A DNA stretch of 64,000 nt from Caulobacter sp. 17J80-11 (lineage in GTDB: Bacteria; Pseudomonadota; Alphaproteobacteria; Caulobacterales; Caulobacteraceae), in contig NZ_JACSJI010000012.1 in NCBI RefSeq assembly GCF_014349105.1, forward strand, positions 47,108 through 111,107, read 5' to 3'. The notes beneath the pieces are model-generated. The model saw nothing but the letters and a program-made list of their open reading frames with translations, was not told the origin of the DNA and did not search any database. Shown piece by piece: positions 34,681 through 43,738 of the stretch. Numbering within the stretch: the stretch's first letter is position 1; each line of letters starts with the position of its first letter. The translations under genes and the position numbers were made by a program.

Positions 34681-35172
34681 TCAGATCGTCGCCAGGTGCG
34701 CCGCGACCTTGCCTTCCAGCTCTTCGGCGAGCGCGCGGCCGACCGGGTGCTCGTCGTCCTTGATCTCGTCGCGCACGGCCGCCTTGATGGCCTCGACGTG
34801 GGCGTCGATCAGATAGACCGGCGCCTTCATCCGCACGTCCGGCTTGTCGGTCATCTTGCAGAGCGAGGCGGCGATGCGGGTGATCAGCGGGTATTCGTAG
34901 GTCGCGCCCAGGCCCTTCAGGTCGTGGGCGCGCATGTACAGCCCCTCGGCCGTCTCGGGCGTGTAGCCCTGGGCCTTGATGGCGGCCTGGGCCGCCTCGA
35001 GCTTGGTGATTTCGTCGTTCAGCCATTGGGCGAACTGGGCCGACAGCCCCTTCAGGGCGGCTTCGGCCTTGGCCAGGGCGGCCGGGTCGATGCCGCCGAA
35101 GCGGCCGCCGCCGACCTTCAGCCGCAGACTGGTCTGCGGCGGGATGACCTGGGCGGGGTTCGGCTTTTCCAC
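34681..35172 (-). CDS. Hpt domain phosphotransfer protein
   Basis: A 163-aa histidine phosphotransfer protein. The phospho-acceptor is H83 in RAHDLKGLGATYEYP, the HDLKG form of the Hpt signature, inside a helical bundle. The GTG start at 35172 was chosen because AAGGA lies 8 nt upstream, whereas the longer reading from 35211 has no ribosome-binding site. A strong terminator follows. It is a stand-alone intermediate in a phosphorelay; the hybrid kinase at 30852-32636 with its own receiver is the nearest candidate donor. Confidence 0.88.
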   Translation of the reverse strand: MEKPNPAQVIPPQTSLRLKVGGGRFGGIDPAALAKAEAALKGLSAQFAQWLNDEITKLEAAQAAIKAQGYTPETAEGLYMRAHDLKGLGATYEYPLITRIAASLCKMTDKPDVRMKAPVYLIDAHVEAIKAAVRDEIKDDEHPVGRALAEELEGKVAAHLATI

Positions 35173-35239
35173 GGCGAACGTCCTTTGCGAACTCTCGCGG
35201 GGAGCATGCACCGATAGGAGTTAGGAAATCCTAACGGCA

Positions 35240-35432
35240 TTCCTCCCCCGAGCGAGCGAAGCGAGCGGTGGGGGAGGGGGGGCGCCCGAAGGTTGGTGGA
35301 GGGGGCTCCAGCGAGGCGCGCCCTTCGGACCGGGCGTGGTCGGAAAGGACTGACGGTGTGGCCGGCCTTTGCGCCAGGACGAGCCCCCTCCACCATGCTT
35401 CGCATGGTCCCCCTCCCCAAGAGGGGGAAGAT
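35240..35432. repeat. Palindromic repeat element (family B-like)
   Basis: The left part (35240-35310) contains CCCCCGAGCGAGCGAAGCGA and GGTGGAGGGGGCTC; the right part (35375-35432) contains GAGCCCCCTCCACC and ATGCTTCGCATGGTCCCCCT. Arms are imperfectly complementary. It lies between the Hpt and NAD kinase genes, both on the minus strand, within 5 bp of the NAD kinase stop, so it probably serves as the transcript 3' end. Confidence 0.8.
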
Positions 35433-35435
35433 TTT

Positions 35436-36218
35436 TTAAGCCGAGAACTGCTCCACCAGCACGCGCTCCTCGTAGGTCCGGCCGGCGTCGAACAGCATGA
35501 CCAGCGAGATGTTGCGCTGCTCGGCGACGCTGACGCGGGCGACGTCGCGGACTTCGAAGTTGTCGGCCACCGCGCTGACCGGGCGCTTGTCGGCCTCCAG
35601 CACGTCGAAGGTCACCTGGGCGGTGTGGGGCAGCAGCGCGCCGCGCCAGCGGCGGGGGCGGAAGGCGCTGATCGGGGTGAGGGCCAGCAGAGAGGCGCCC
35701 AGCGGGATGATCGGGCCGTGGGCCGACAGGTTGTAGGCGGTGGAGCCGGCCGGGGTGGCGACCAGGCAGCCGTCGCAGGACAGCTCCTCCAGCCGCACCT
35801 TGTCGTCGACCGAGATGCTCAGCTTGGCCGTCTGGCGCGTCTGTCGCAGCAGCGACACCTCGTTGATGGCCAGCGCGCGGCGGGTCTCGCCGTGAATGGT
35901 CCAGGCGTCCATGGCCAGCGGGTGGATGACGGTCTGCTCGGCGGCGTTGATCCGCTCCAGCAGGCCGTCCTCGGCGTAGTCGTTCATCAGGAAGCCGACC
36001 GAGCCGCGGTTCATGCCGAAGATCGGCCGGCCGTCGGCCAGGTGGCGGTGCAGGGTCTCCAGCATGAAGCCGTCGCCGCCCAGCGCGACCACCACCTCGG
36101 CCTGGGCCTCGGGCGTGTCGCCGTAGATCGCGGCCAGCCGCTCGCGCGCTTCCTGGGCCTCGGGCCGGTCGGCGGCGGTGAAGGCGAGACGCCGGATCAG
36201 GGTGTGCGGCGGATGCAT
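35436..36218 (-). CDS. nadK: NAD kinase
   Basis: A 260-aa enzyme that phosphorylates NAD to NADP with ATP (or polyphosphate). Diagnostic motifs are [19 protein letters not shown] with [18 protein letters not shown], and [23 protein letters not shown]. The last contains the substrate-binding GSTAYNLSA block. Bacterial enzymes are 250-300 aa, so length is normal. The start [11 protein letters not shown] was chosen; it begins 32 nt after the stop of the DUF2336 gene on the same strand, so they may be co-transcribed. Confidence 0.93.
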   Translation of the reverse strand: MHPPHTLIRRLAFTAADRPEAQEARERLAAIYGDTPEAQAEVVVALGGDGFMLETLHRHLADGRPIFGMNRGSVGFLMNDYAEDGLLERINAAEQTVIHPLAMDAWTIHGETRRALAINEVSLLRQTRQTAKLSISVDDKVRLEELSCDGCLVATPAGSTAYNLSAHGPIIPLGASLLALTPISAFRPRRWRGALLPHTAQVTFDVLEADKRPVSAVADNFEVRDVARVSVAEQRNISLVMLFDAGRTYEERVLVEQFSA

Positions 36219-36250
36219 GAGGCCAGTTGCAGCTGCGCCGACCCGATCTG

Positions 36251-37336
36251 TCAAATCCGTTCGACGAACATCCGGAAGGCGTCGGCGGCTTCCCTCGGCG
36301 ACAGGGAGAAGGCGGCGGCGGTGCGCTTGCCGGCGTCGACGGCGCCGCCGGGGCGGCCTCCGTTAAGGCCCATGACCCGGCCCAGGATGTCGGGGAACAC
36401 CACCCGGTCGATGCCCACCGCGGCGCAGGCCAGGGCCAGCGGCTCGGTGGTGCGGGCGCGCAGCGCCGCGCGCACGTCGGAGGCGTCGAATTCGCCGAGC
36501 GTGGCCAGGGCCTGCACGAACAGGCCCAGTTGCCCCTCCTTCAGCACGCGCACCAGATAGCCGGGGCGCAGCTGGCCGGCCGCCTGCAGCTTGGCGACCA
36601 GGCGGGCCTCGGACTGGGCGTCCTCGACCGGGGCGGGACGCGGCGCGCCGCCGATCGCCGACTGCACGGCGTCGGACAGGGCGGAGTCGAACACGGTCAC
36701 GTCGATGCGGAAGCGCGAGACGATCGCCTGGCGCAGCGCCTGGCCGACCCAGGCGTAGAGCTGTTCGGCCAGCTGGCGGGTCAGGCGCGGGTGACGGGCC
36801 AGGGGCGAGCGCAGGGCGGCGATGCGGCGCGAAGCGTCGACCAGGCGCGCCAGGCTGTCCTCGGTGGTGGCGGCGGTGTCGTTGGCCGCCAGCGCGACCA
36901 GGGCTTCGGGGCCGGCGTGGTCGATCAGGGCGTCGACCACGCTCTCGCTGATGTAGGGGCGGCGGGCGACTTCGATCTGGTGCTCGAGGGTGGCCTCGAC
37001 CACCACGCGCACCAGGGCGGCGTCGTCCAGCAGCGAGCTGGCGGCGATGATCGGGCGGGCGATGTCGATCTCGTCCAGGGCCAGGACGTGGATCAGGCCG
37101 CGCGGGGCCCATTCGACGCGTCCCAGGCGCTCGGCCAGGGCGCGGCGGATGTCGCGCTCGGCGTCGACCACCAGGGTCATGAACACGTCGCCCAGCAGGG
37201 CCTGGATCTCGGGGCGGCCGGCTTCGGGCGCGCCGTCGCACAGGTCGGCGATGGCCAGCAGAAGCCGCTCGCGGTCTCCCGCCTGGCGGCTTTGCGCCAG
37301 TAGAAGCAGGCTTTCCGTCTTAACCGCCGCCGACAC
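36251..37336 (-). CDS. DUF2336 protein, copy 2
   Basis: A 361-aa DUF2336 protein. Typical blocks are [58 protein letters not shown] and [20 protein letters not shown], followed by [20 protein letters not shown] near the C-terminus. Only weak similarity to copy 1 is seen outside the core. It lies immediately upstream of NAD kinase on the same strand. The C-terminal region ([20 protein letters not shown]) resembles the tail found in other DUF2336 proteins. Function unknown. Confidence 0.82.
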   Translation of the reverse strand: MSAAVKTESLLLLAQSRQAGDRERLLLAIADLCDGAPEAGRPEIQALLGDVFMTLVVDAERDIRRALAERLGRVEWAPRGLIHVLALDEIDIARPIIAASSLLDDAALVRVVVEATLEHQIEVARRPYISESVVDALIDHAGPEALVALAANDTAATTEDSLARLVDASRRIAALRSPLARHPRLTRQLAEQLYAWVGQALRQAIVSRFRIDVTVFDSALSDAVQSAIGGAPRPAPVEDAQSEARLVAKLQAAGQLRPGYLVRVLKEGQLGLFVQALATLGEFDASDVRAALRARTTEPLALACAAVGIDRVVFPDILGRVMGLNGGRPGGAVDAGKRTAAAFSLSPREAADAFRMFVERI

Positions 37337-37475
37337 GCACGTTCCCCGCTTCTGAAAGCGTCCGGACCTTCGCCGCCGGGAATGAAAACAGCCTTAACGG
37401 CGCCTCAATCTTGACGGCGTTCACCTACGGCGCGACGGTCCCCGCCAACGAAAGAAGAGTACCGAGGAGACGACC

Positions 37476-38243
37476 ATGGCGGACGGCGCGCAGACCTCCC
37501 TCAAGGGGAGGGTGAGCGAGGCGGAGTGGAAGACCCGCGTCGATCTGGCGGCGTTGTACCGGCTGGTCGCCCTGCACGGGTGGGACGACGCCATCTTCAC
37601 CCACATCTCGGCCCGCGTGCCGGGGCCGGAGAAGCACTTCCTGATCAATCCGTACGGCTGGTTCTTCGGCGAGATGACCGCCTCGTGCCTGGTCAAGGTC
37701 GACCTGGAGGGGAACGTCGTCCAGGAGACCGCCAGCTTCATCAATCCGGCGGGCTTCACCATCCACTCGGCCGTGCACGCCGCGCGCGAGGACGCGCACT
37801 TCGTCATGCACCTGCACTCCGACCAGGGCGTGGCGGTGGCGGCCATGAAGGACGGCCTGCTGCCCCTGACCCAGCACGCCCTGCTGGTGCGCCCTCAGCT
37901 GGCCTATCACGACTACGAGGGCATCGCCCTGAACCTGGAGGAGCGCGAGCGCATCGTCGCCGACCTGGGCGACAAGAAGCTGATGCTGCTGCGCAACCAC
38001 GGCACCCTGTCGGCCGGCGCGACCGCGGCGGAGGCGTGGCTGGGCATGTTCTTCCTGGAACGCGCCTGCGCCCAGCAGGTGATGGCCCTGTCGGCCGGCC
38101 GCGACGGCGTGCTGACCGCCCCGCAAGCCGCCCAGGAAGAGGTCAAGCAGGTCGGCGGCATGGGCATGGGCTTCATCTCCGGCCTGGCCTGGCCGGGCTT
38201 CCTGCGCCGCCTCGACCGCGAACTGCCGGGCTACGACGCGTAA
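37476..38243 (+). CDS. Class II aldolase/adducin family protein
   Basis: A 255-aa protein of the class II aldolase fold. Features are IFTHISARVPGPEKHFLINP, ATVHSAVHAAREDAHFVMHLHS in place of the more usual HTHP zinc site (the His-x-His is HLH), and MLLRNHGTLSAG with the third metal histidine. Family members cleave sugar phosphates such as L-fuculose-1-phosphate or are non-enzymatic. The hallmark active-site glutamate is not obvious, so activity is uncertain. It is transcribed away from DUF2336 copy 2 and is alone in its transcription unit. Confidence 0.85.
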   Translation: MADGAQTSLKGRVSEAEWKTRVDLAALYRLVALHGWDDAIFTHISARVPGPEKHFLINPYGWFFGEMTASCLVKVDLEGNVVQETASFINPAGFTIHSAVHAAREDAHFVMHLHSDQGVAVAAMKDGLLPLTQHALLVRPQLAYHDYEGIALNLEERERIVADLGDKKLMLLRNHGTLSAGATAAEAWLGMFFLERACAQQVMALSAGRDGVLTAPQAAQEEVKQVGGMGMGFISGLAWPGFLRRLDRELPGYDA

Positions 38244-38604
38244 GCGCCGCGTCCGGTCTCCCCGTCCATGTGGCGCACGGTCCGGAAGACTCCGGGCCGC
38301 CGATCGCTCACGCGTCGGCATGTATGAGCGAGCTTCTGTGGCCGTTCGACGCAAGGTGTGCGCCCGTTTTGGGAGTATCCGGGATCGTGCGCGAAAATTC
38401 CGCGACGGAAATCCCGCACTAACTCGTTAGAACTCGCCGGGGAGGGGCGATCCGTTTTGCGGAACGCCCTTTTTCCCTATAGCGCAGGCGTGATCGTCGG
38501 CGCCTCGACGACGGCCGACTCCGCAGGTAGTTGGGGCGTCATCAATCAGTAACGATCCGTCGGCACACGAGGGGTCACGCGTTAAGACGGGCGATCGAGC
38601 GCCT
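38244..38604. other. Gene-free gap upstream of the efflux operon
   Basis: I see no protein-coding ORF with a ribosome-binding site in this 361-bp stretch. It contains CTAAC-TC-GTTAG, a short inverted repeat (about 38421-38432), and an A/T-richer patch just after it (CCTTTTTCCCTATAGCG). These are the best hints of the promoter or operator of the downstream RND operon; no regulator gene is adjacent. Confidence 0.5.
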
Positions 38605-39768
38605 ATGGCTACGGGGAGTGGGCCGGCCTTGTTTAAGCGACACTTTTTCCTGGTCGCGGCGATCGCCGTCGTACTGACGATGGGCGTGGCGGGCGGCATG
38701 AAGCTCGCCTTCGGGCGCGACAAGGGCGGTCCGGGCGGCGGCGGCGGCGGTGGCGGCCGCGGCGCCCAGATCACCCAGTACGTCGTGGCCCCGCGGCCGT
38801 TCGTGGATCGGGTCGAAGTGCTGGGCCAGGCCAAGGCGCGTGAATCCATCACCGTCACGGCGCCGACCTCCGACCTGATCGCCGCCGTGCACTTCCGTCC
38901 GGGCCAGTCCGTGGCCAAGGGCGCGGTGCTGGTCGAGCTGGTCACCCGCCAGCAGGACGCCGACGTCATGCAGGCCCAGGCCACCGCCGACCTGGCCGAG
39001 GCCGAGTACAAGCGCTGGCAGACCCTGGCCGACAAGGGCATCGCGCCCCGCGCCACGGCCGAGCAGCGCAAGGCCGAATGGCAGCGCGCCAAGGCCGCCG
39101 TCGTCGCCCAGAACTCCCGCAAGCTGGACCGCGTGATCCGCGCGCCGTTCGCCGGCACCGTGGGCCTGTCCGACACCGCGCCGGGCATGCTGGTCAGCCC
39201 GGGCACCCCGATCGTCACCCTCGACGACCTCAGCGTGATCAAGGTCGATTTCCAGGTGCCGGAACGCTACCTGCCGATCCTGCAGGTCGGCGCGCCGATC
39301 CAGGCGACCGCCGACGCCCTGCCGGGCGTGACCCTGAACGGCCGCGTGGCGGTGCTGGACACCCGCGTAGACCCGGCCACCCGCGCCCTGACCGCGCGCG
39401 CCGAATTCGCCAACGCCGACGGCCGCATCAAGCCGGGCATGCTGATCCGGGTCGGCCTCGACCACGGCTCGCGCACCGCCCTGGCCGCGCCGGAATCGGC
39501 CGTGCAGTTCGAAGCCGACACCGCCTTCGTCATGAAGATCACCCCGCAGGGCGAGAAGACCGTGGCCCAGCGCGTGGTCGTCCTGCCGGGCTCGCGTGAG
39601 GGCGGCTTCATCGAAATCCGCGACGGCCTGATGGCCGGCGACAAGATCGTCGCCGACGGCCTGAACCGGGTGCAGCCCAACCAGCCCGTGCGCCTGGCCG
39701 GCGCCAAGGGCGGCGAGGGCGGCCACGGGAGCGGCAAGGGCGGCTCCAAGCAGGGCGCGGCTCGATGA
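38605..39768 (+). CDS. RND efflux periplasmic adaptor (membrane fusion protein)
   Basis: A 387-aa adaptor. An N-terminal membrane anchor (about 15-34, FFLVAAIAVVLTMGVAGGM) is followed by a glycine-rich linker (a run of about eight G), a biotinyl-lipoyl hairpin (ITVTAPTSDLIAAVHFRPG, VIRAPFAGTVGLSDTAPGML), helical hairpin AEYKRWQTLADKGIAPRATAEQ, and beta-barrel and membrane-proximal domains. It links the inner-membrane pump to an outer-membrane channel. The tail (after ~360) is Gly/Lys-rich. Stop overlaps the pump start (ATGA). No outer-membrane factor gene follows, so a TolC-type protein elsewhere must be used. Confidence 0.92.
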   Translation: MATGSGPALFKRHFFLVAAIAVVLTMGVAGGMKLAFGRDKGGPGGGGGGGGRGAQITQYVVAPRPFVDRVEVLGQAKARESITVTAPTSDLIAAVHFRPGQSVAKGAVLVELVTRQQDADVMQAQATADLAEAEYKRWQTLADKGIAPRATAEQRKAEWQRAKAAVVAQNSRKLDRVIRAPFAGTVGLSDTAPGMLVSPGTPIVTLDDLSVIKVDFQVPERYLPILQVGAPIQATADALPGVTLNGRVAVLDTRVDPATRALTARAEFANADGRIKPGMLIRVGLDHGSRTALAAPESAVQFEADTAFVMKITPQGEKTVAQRVVVLPGSREGGFIEIRDGLMAGDKIVADGLNRVQPNQPVRLAGAKGGEGGHGSGKGGSKQGAAR

Positions 39769-42700
39769 CCCTTTCGGACATCTCCGTCCGACGTCCGGTG
39801 TTCGCCGCGGTCGCGGCGATCATCCTCTGCGTGGTCGGCCTGGCGGCGTTCTTCGTGCTGCCGGTGCGCGAGCTGCCCGACATCGACCCGCCGATCGTGT
39901 CGATCACCACCAGCTACACCGGCGCCTCCGCAGAGGTGATCGAGAACCGCATCACCGAGGTGATCGAGCGCCAGGTGGCCGGCATCCAGGGGGTGCAGCG
40001 GATCACCTCGTCCTCGCGCGACGGCCGCTCCAACATCTCGCTGGAGTTCTCGCTCGACCGGAACATCGACGACGCCGCCAACGACGTGCGCGACAGCGTC
40101 TCGCGCGTGGTGCGCTCCCTGCCCGAGCAGGCCGACCCGCCGGAAGTGGCCAAGGCCGACGCCGACGCCTCGCCGGTGATCATCCTCAGCTTCGCCTCGG
40201 ACAAGATGAGCCGGCTGGAGCTGACCGACTACGCCGAGCGCTATCTGGTCGAACGCTTCTCCACCGTGCCGGGCGCCGGCCAGGTGCGGGTCTTCGGCGA
40301 TCAGACCTACGCCATGCGCATCTGGCTGGACGCCGACCAGCTGGCCGCCCGCGGGCTGACCGTGCAGGACGTCGAAGCCGCCCTGAACAGCCAGAACGCC
40401 GAGCTGCCGGCCGGCTATCTGGAAGGCCAGGACAAGGACTTCACCATCCGCGTGGCGCGCAGCTACGGCACGCCGCAGGACTTCGCCCAGCTGCCGATCG
40501 GCAAGCCGGGCGCGAACGGCTACGTCACCCGCCTGGGCGACGTCGCCCGCGTCGAGGAGGCCGCCTCCGAGCGCCGCCGCCTGTTCCGCTCAAACGGCCT
40601 GGACCAGGTCGGCATCGGCATCACCCGCCAGTCCCAGGCCAACGACCTGGAGATCTCCAAGGGCGTGCGCGAGGCGATGGAGCAGATCAAGCCGGGCCTG
40701 CCGGCCGGCACCAAGCTGGAAGTCATCGTCGATAACTCCAGCTTCACCTCCGAGGCCATCAGGGAGGTGTGGATCACCATCGGCATCTCGCTGGCCCTGG
40801 TCGGCCTGGTGAACTTCATCTTCCTGGGCACGCTGCGCGCGGCCATCGTGCCGACCATCGTCGCGCCCATCTGTCTGCTGGCCACCTTCATCGTGCTGGC
40901 CCCCCTGGGCTTCTCGCTGAACCTGCTGACCCTGCTCGGCCTGGTGCTGGCCGTGGGCCTCGTCGTCGACGACGCCATCGTCGTGGTCGAGAACATCCAG
41001 CGCCGGGTGGACGAGGGCGAACCGGCCCCGGTCGCCGCCCAGCGCGGCGCGAAACAGGTGTTCTTCGCGGTAGTGGCCACCACCATGGTGCTGATCGCGG
41101 TGTTCGCGCCGTTGCTGTTCCTGCCGGGCTACATCGGGCGTCTGTTCGTCGAACTGGCGGCGGCCATCGCCGCGGCCGTGGCCTTCTCCGCCTTCCTGGC
41201 GCTCAGCCTGTCGCCCATGCTGGCGTCCAAGCTGCTGCGTCCGGCCCACGGCGAAGGCTTCGTCGCCCGCCACATGGACCGGGCGATGGACGCGCTGCGC
41301 GACTCCTACCGCAACTCGCTGGACAGCCTGCTGGGCAAGAAGTCGGCGGCGATCGCCGTCGGCGGTCTGACCCTGGTCGCCGCCCTGTCGGCGGCGGGCC
41401 TGTTCTTCGCCCTGCCGCAGGAGCTGGTGCCGCCGGAAGACCGCGGCCGGGTGGACGTGCGCCTGCAGGGCCCCGAGGGCGCCGGCTACGACTACATGGT
41501 CAAGCAGTCGAGCAAGCTGGAGAAGGCGCTGGCCAAGGAAGTCGGCCACGGCGGTCCGGCCGAGCGCTACATGATCAGCCTGCCGGGCTTCGGCGGGGCC
41601 AGCTTCAACGGCGGCAGCGGCGTGCTGGTGCTGAACGAGATGGCCGACCGTTCGGAATCGGCCGACGAGATCGCCGCGCGCCTGAACAAGAGCCTGTCGG
41701 GCATCACCGGCGCGCGCGTGATCGCGTCCGTCCGCGGGCCGTTCCAGCGCGGCGGCGGCGGGGGCGGGGGCGCCAACGTCGACTTCATCGCGGTCGGCAC
41801 CGACTACGACGAGCTGCAGCGCTGGATGCAGCCCATCCTGCAGGCGGCCAACGACAACCCGGGCCTGGTGCGCCCGCGCCTCGACTACGAGCCGAACGCG
41901 CCGCGCCTGCTCGTCGACATCGACCGCGAGAAAGCGGCCGCGCTCGGCGTCTCCTCGACCGACATCGGCCGCGCGCTGGAGACCATGTTCGGCTCCCGCC
42001 GCGCCACGACCTACATCAAGGGCGGCCAGGAGTACGACGTGCGCCTGCAGACCGACCTGGAGCAGCGTCGCGGCGTCGAGGACCTGAACTCGCTCTATGT
42101 GCGCTCCGCCTCCGGTCAGTTGGTCCCACTGGCCTCGGTGGTGAAGACCGAGCTGAAGGGCGACACGCCCGACCGCAAGCGTCTGGACCGCCTGCGCGCC
42201 ATCACCCTCACCGCCGAGCTGCAGCCCGGCTACACGGTCAAGGACGCGGTCAGCTTCTTCCAGACCGAGGCGGCCAAGCAGCCGGCCGGCCCGTCCGTCC
42301 GCTGGGGCGGCCAGGCCCGCGACCTGCTGGAAGCCGGCGGCGCCGTCGGCGTGGCCTTCGGCCTGGCGCTGCTGCTGGTCTTCCTGGTGCTGGCGGCCCA
42401 GTTCGAGAGCTGGATCAACCCGGCGATCATCATGCTGACCGTGCCGCTGGCGGCGCTGGGCGGGCTGTTCGGCCTGCTGATGGCCGGCTCCAGCCTGAAC
42501 ATCTACAGCCAGATCGGCCTGATCATCCTGATCGGCATCGCCGCCAAGAACGGCATCCTGATCGTGGAGTTCTCAAACCAGCTCCGCGACGAGGGAAGGT
42601 CCGTGCGCGAGGCGGTGATCGAGGCCAGCTCGCTTCGCCTGCGCCCGATCATCATGACCTCGATCGCCACCGCCTTCGGCGCCCTGCCGCTGGTGCTGTG

Positions 42701-42914
42701 GGAAGGGGCCGGCGCGGCCAGCCGCCAGACCATCGGCGTGGTGATCTTCGCCGGTGCGATCTTCGCGACCCTGCTGACCCTGTTCGTGGTGCCGATGTTC
42801 TACAACCTGCTGGCCCGCTTCACGAAGTCGCCCGAGCACACCGCCCGCCAGATCGAGGCCTGGGAAGAGGGCGAGAAGGTCGCCAACGACCGGCTGGACG
42901 AAGCGGCGGAATAG
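39765..42914 (+). CDS. RND multidrug efflux permease (HAE1 type)
   Basis: A 1049-aa inner-membrane proton-driven exporter with two six-TM-plus-one repeats and two large periplasmic loops. The N-terminus MTLSDISVRRPVFAAVAAII is typical, and VVDDAIVVVENIQRRVDEG carries the acidic TM4 pair used for proton relay. A glycine-rich periplasmic loop (QRGGGGGGGANVDF, residues ~660-675) is an unusual feature. The C-terminal half has GIAAKNGILIVEFSNQLRDEG. HAE1 pumps export drugs, detergents or bile-salt-like compounds, or endogenous metabolites; the substrate cannot be assigned. It is co-translated with its adaptor. Confidence 0.93.
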   Translation: MTLSDISVRRPVFAAVAAIILCVVGLAAFFVLPVRELPDIDPPIVSITTSYTGASAEVIENRITEVIERQVAGIQGVQRITSSSRDGRSNISLEFSLDRNIDDAANDVRDSVSRVVRSLPEQADPPEVAKADADASPVIILSFASDKMSRLELTDYAERYLVERFSTVPGAGQVRVFGDQTYAMRIWLDADQLAARGLTVQDVEAALNSQNAELPAGYLEGQDKDFTIRVARSYGTPQDFAQLPIGKPGANGYVTRLGDVARVEEAASERRRLFRSNGLDQVGIGITRQSQANDLEISKGVREAMEQIKPGLPAGTKLEVIVDNSSFTSEAIREVWITIGISLALVGLVNFIFLGTLRAAIVPTIVAPICLLATFIVLAPLGFSLNLLTLLGLVLAVGLVVDDAIVVVENIQRRVDEGEPAPVAAQRGAKQVFFAVVATTMVLIAVFAPLLFLPGYIGRLFVELAAAIAAAVAFSAFLALSLSPMLASKLLRPAHGEGFVARHMDRAMDALRDSYRNSLDSLLGKKSAAIAVGGLTLVAALSAAGLFFALPQELVPPEDRGRVDVRLQGPEGAGYDYMVKQSSKLEKALAKEVGHGGPAERYMISLPGFGGASFNGGSGVLVLNEMADRSESADEIAARLNKSLSGITGARVIASVRGPFQRGGGGGGGANVDFIAVGTDYDELQRWMQPILQAANDNPGLVRPRLDYEPNAPRLLVDIDREKAAALGVSSTDIGRALETMFGSRRATTYIKGGQEYDVRLQTDLEQRRGVEDLNSLYVRSASGQLVPLASVVKTELKGDTPDRKRLDRLRAITLTAELQPGYTVKDAVSFFQTEAAKQPAGPSVRWGGQARDLLEAGGAVGVAFGLALLLVFLVLAAQFESWINPAIIMLTVPLAALGGLFGLLMAGSSLNIYSQIGLIILIGIAAKNGILIVEFSNQLRDEGRSVREAVIEASSLRLRPIIMTSIATAFGALPLVLWEGAGAASRQTIGVVIFAGAIFATLLTLFVVPMFYNLLARFTKSPEHTARQIEAWEEGEKVANDRLDEAAE

Positions 42915-42922
42915 AAAGCGGT

Positions 42923-42945
42923 CCTTCTCCCCTTGCGGGAGAAGG
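42923..42945. repeat. Half-copy of palindromic repeat family A
   Basis: The single hairpin CCTTCTCCCCTTGCGGGAGA (continuing AGG) is identical to the family A outer arm. It lies 9 bp after the efflux pump stop codon and may serve as its transcription stop, since no separate T-tract terminator is seen. It faces the convergent cytochrome c gene. Confidence 0.75.
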
Positions 42946-43049
42946 GAGGGCGTTTAAACGGCAAAGGGTCCGAGCCGGCGGGGAGGAAACCGCGGATCGG
43001 ACCCCAGGCCGCGCAGTCAAGGCGGCTCTCCCGGTCGGGGCGGGAGAAC

Positions 43050-43562
43050 TCAGCCGGGCCGGTGGCCCGTCTCGGTCATCAGGTAGGCGATCAGGTCGGT
43101 GCGGTCCTTGGCGTCGTGCACGCCGGCGAAGGACATCTTGGTGCCGGGCAGGAAGTGCTTCGGGTCGGACAGCCAGCCGTCCAGGCGCTGGGCGTCCCAG
43201 GTGAAGCCGGCGTTCTTCACCGCGTCGGAGTAGTTGTAGTCGGCCTTGGAGCCGGCCTTGCGGCCGAACACGCCGTAGAGGTTCGGGCCGGTCATGTTCG
43301 GGCCGCCTTCGGTCAGGCTGTGGCACGAGCGGCAGCGGGCGAACACGCGCTTGCCGTTGGCCAGGTCGGCGGTGTTGTACGGGGCCGGGAAGGTGGCCAG
43401 GATCTTGGCTTGATCTTCGGTCGGCGGGACCGGGATCGGCGCCGCCGAGGGGGCGGGCGCTTCGGCCGCCGGAGCCTCGGCCGTCTTCTCCTGCTTGGGC
43501 CCGCAGGCGCTGAGCGCCATGGCGGCGGAGGCGGCGAGGACGAGAAGGGCGGGGCGGCGCAT
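43050..43562 (-). CDS. c-type cytochrome lipoprotein
   Basis: A 170-aa class I cytochrome c with a lipoprotein signal (lipobox LSAC, C20), then an Ala/Pro/Glu-rich linker (about 25-45). Covalent heme is bound by C77-R-S-C80-H81, and methionine in PGTKMSFAG is the likely sixth ligand. The C-terminal DRTDLIAYLMTETG helix is typical of cytochrome c2/cy types. Membrane anchoring suggests electron shuttling between the bc1 complex and oxidases at the periplasmic face. It is convergent with the efflux operon. Start 43562 chosen at MRRPALLVLA. Confidence 0.92.
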   Translation of the reverse strand: MRRPALLVLAASAAMALSACGPKQEKTAEAPAAEAPAPSAAPIPVPPTEDQAKILATFPAPYNTADLANGKRVFARCRSCHSLTEGGPNMTGPNLYGVFGRKAGSKADYNYSDAVKNAGFTWDAQRLDGWLSDPKHFLPGTKMSFAGVHDAKDRTDLIAYLMTETGHRPG

Positions 43563-43670
43563 GGGCGGTCTCCTGTCGGCGGTTCGTCGAGCGTCGCTAT
43601 ACCGCTGTTCGATCCTCATGGCACGCCGTCCGGCGCGGATTGAAGGCTGTCGGTCTTCCTCGGGCGGGTG

Positions 43671-43711
43671 AAAAAAGACGCCGGTCGGGGGCGAACAATC
43701 CCGACCGGCGG
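43671..43711 (-). terminator. Rho-independent terminator of the 332-aa exported protein gene
   Basis: On the minus strand, CGCCGGTCGGG-ATTGTTCGCCC-CCGACCGGCG is followed by TCTTTTTTC. The 10-bp stem and T-tract lie about 28 nt after the stop codon at 43739. Confidence 0.85.
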
Positions 43712-43738
43712 GCCAGGGTGGAGGAAGAAGGCTTACGC

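Noticed and set aside
38244..38604. A regulator gene for the efflux operon
   Set aside because: No ORF with a helix-turn-helix or a ribosome-binding site was found in the gap, and neighbouring genes are unrelated.
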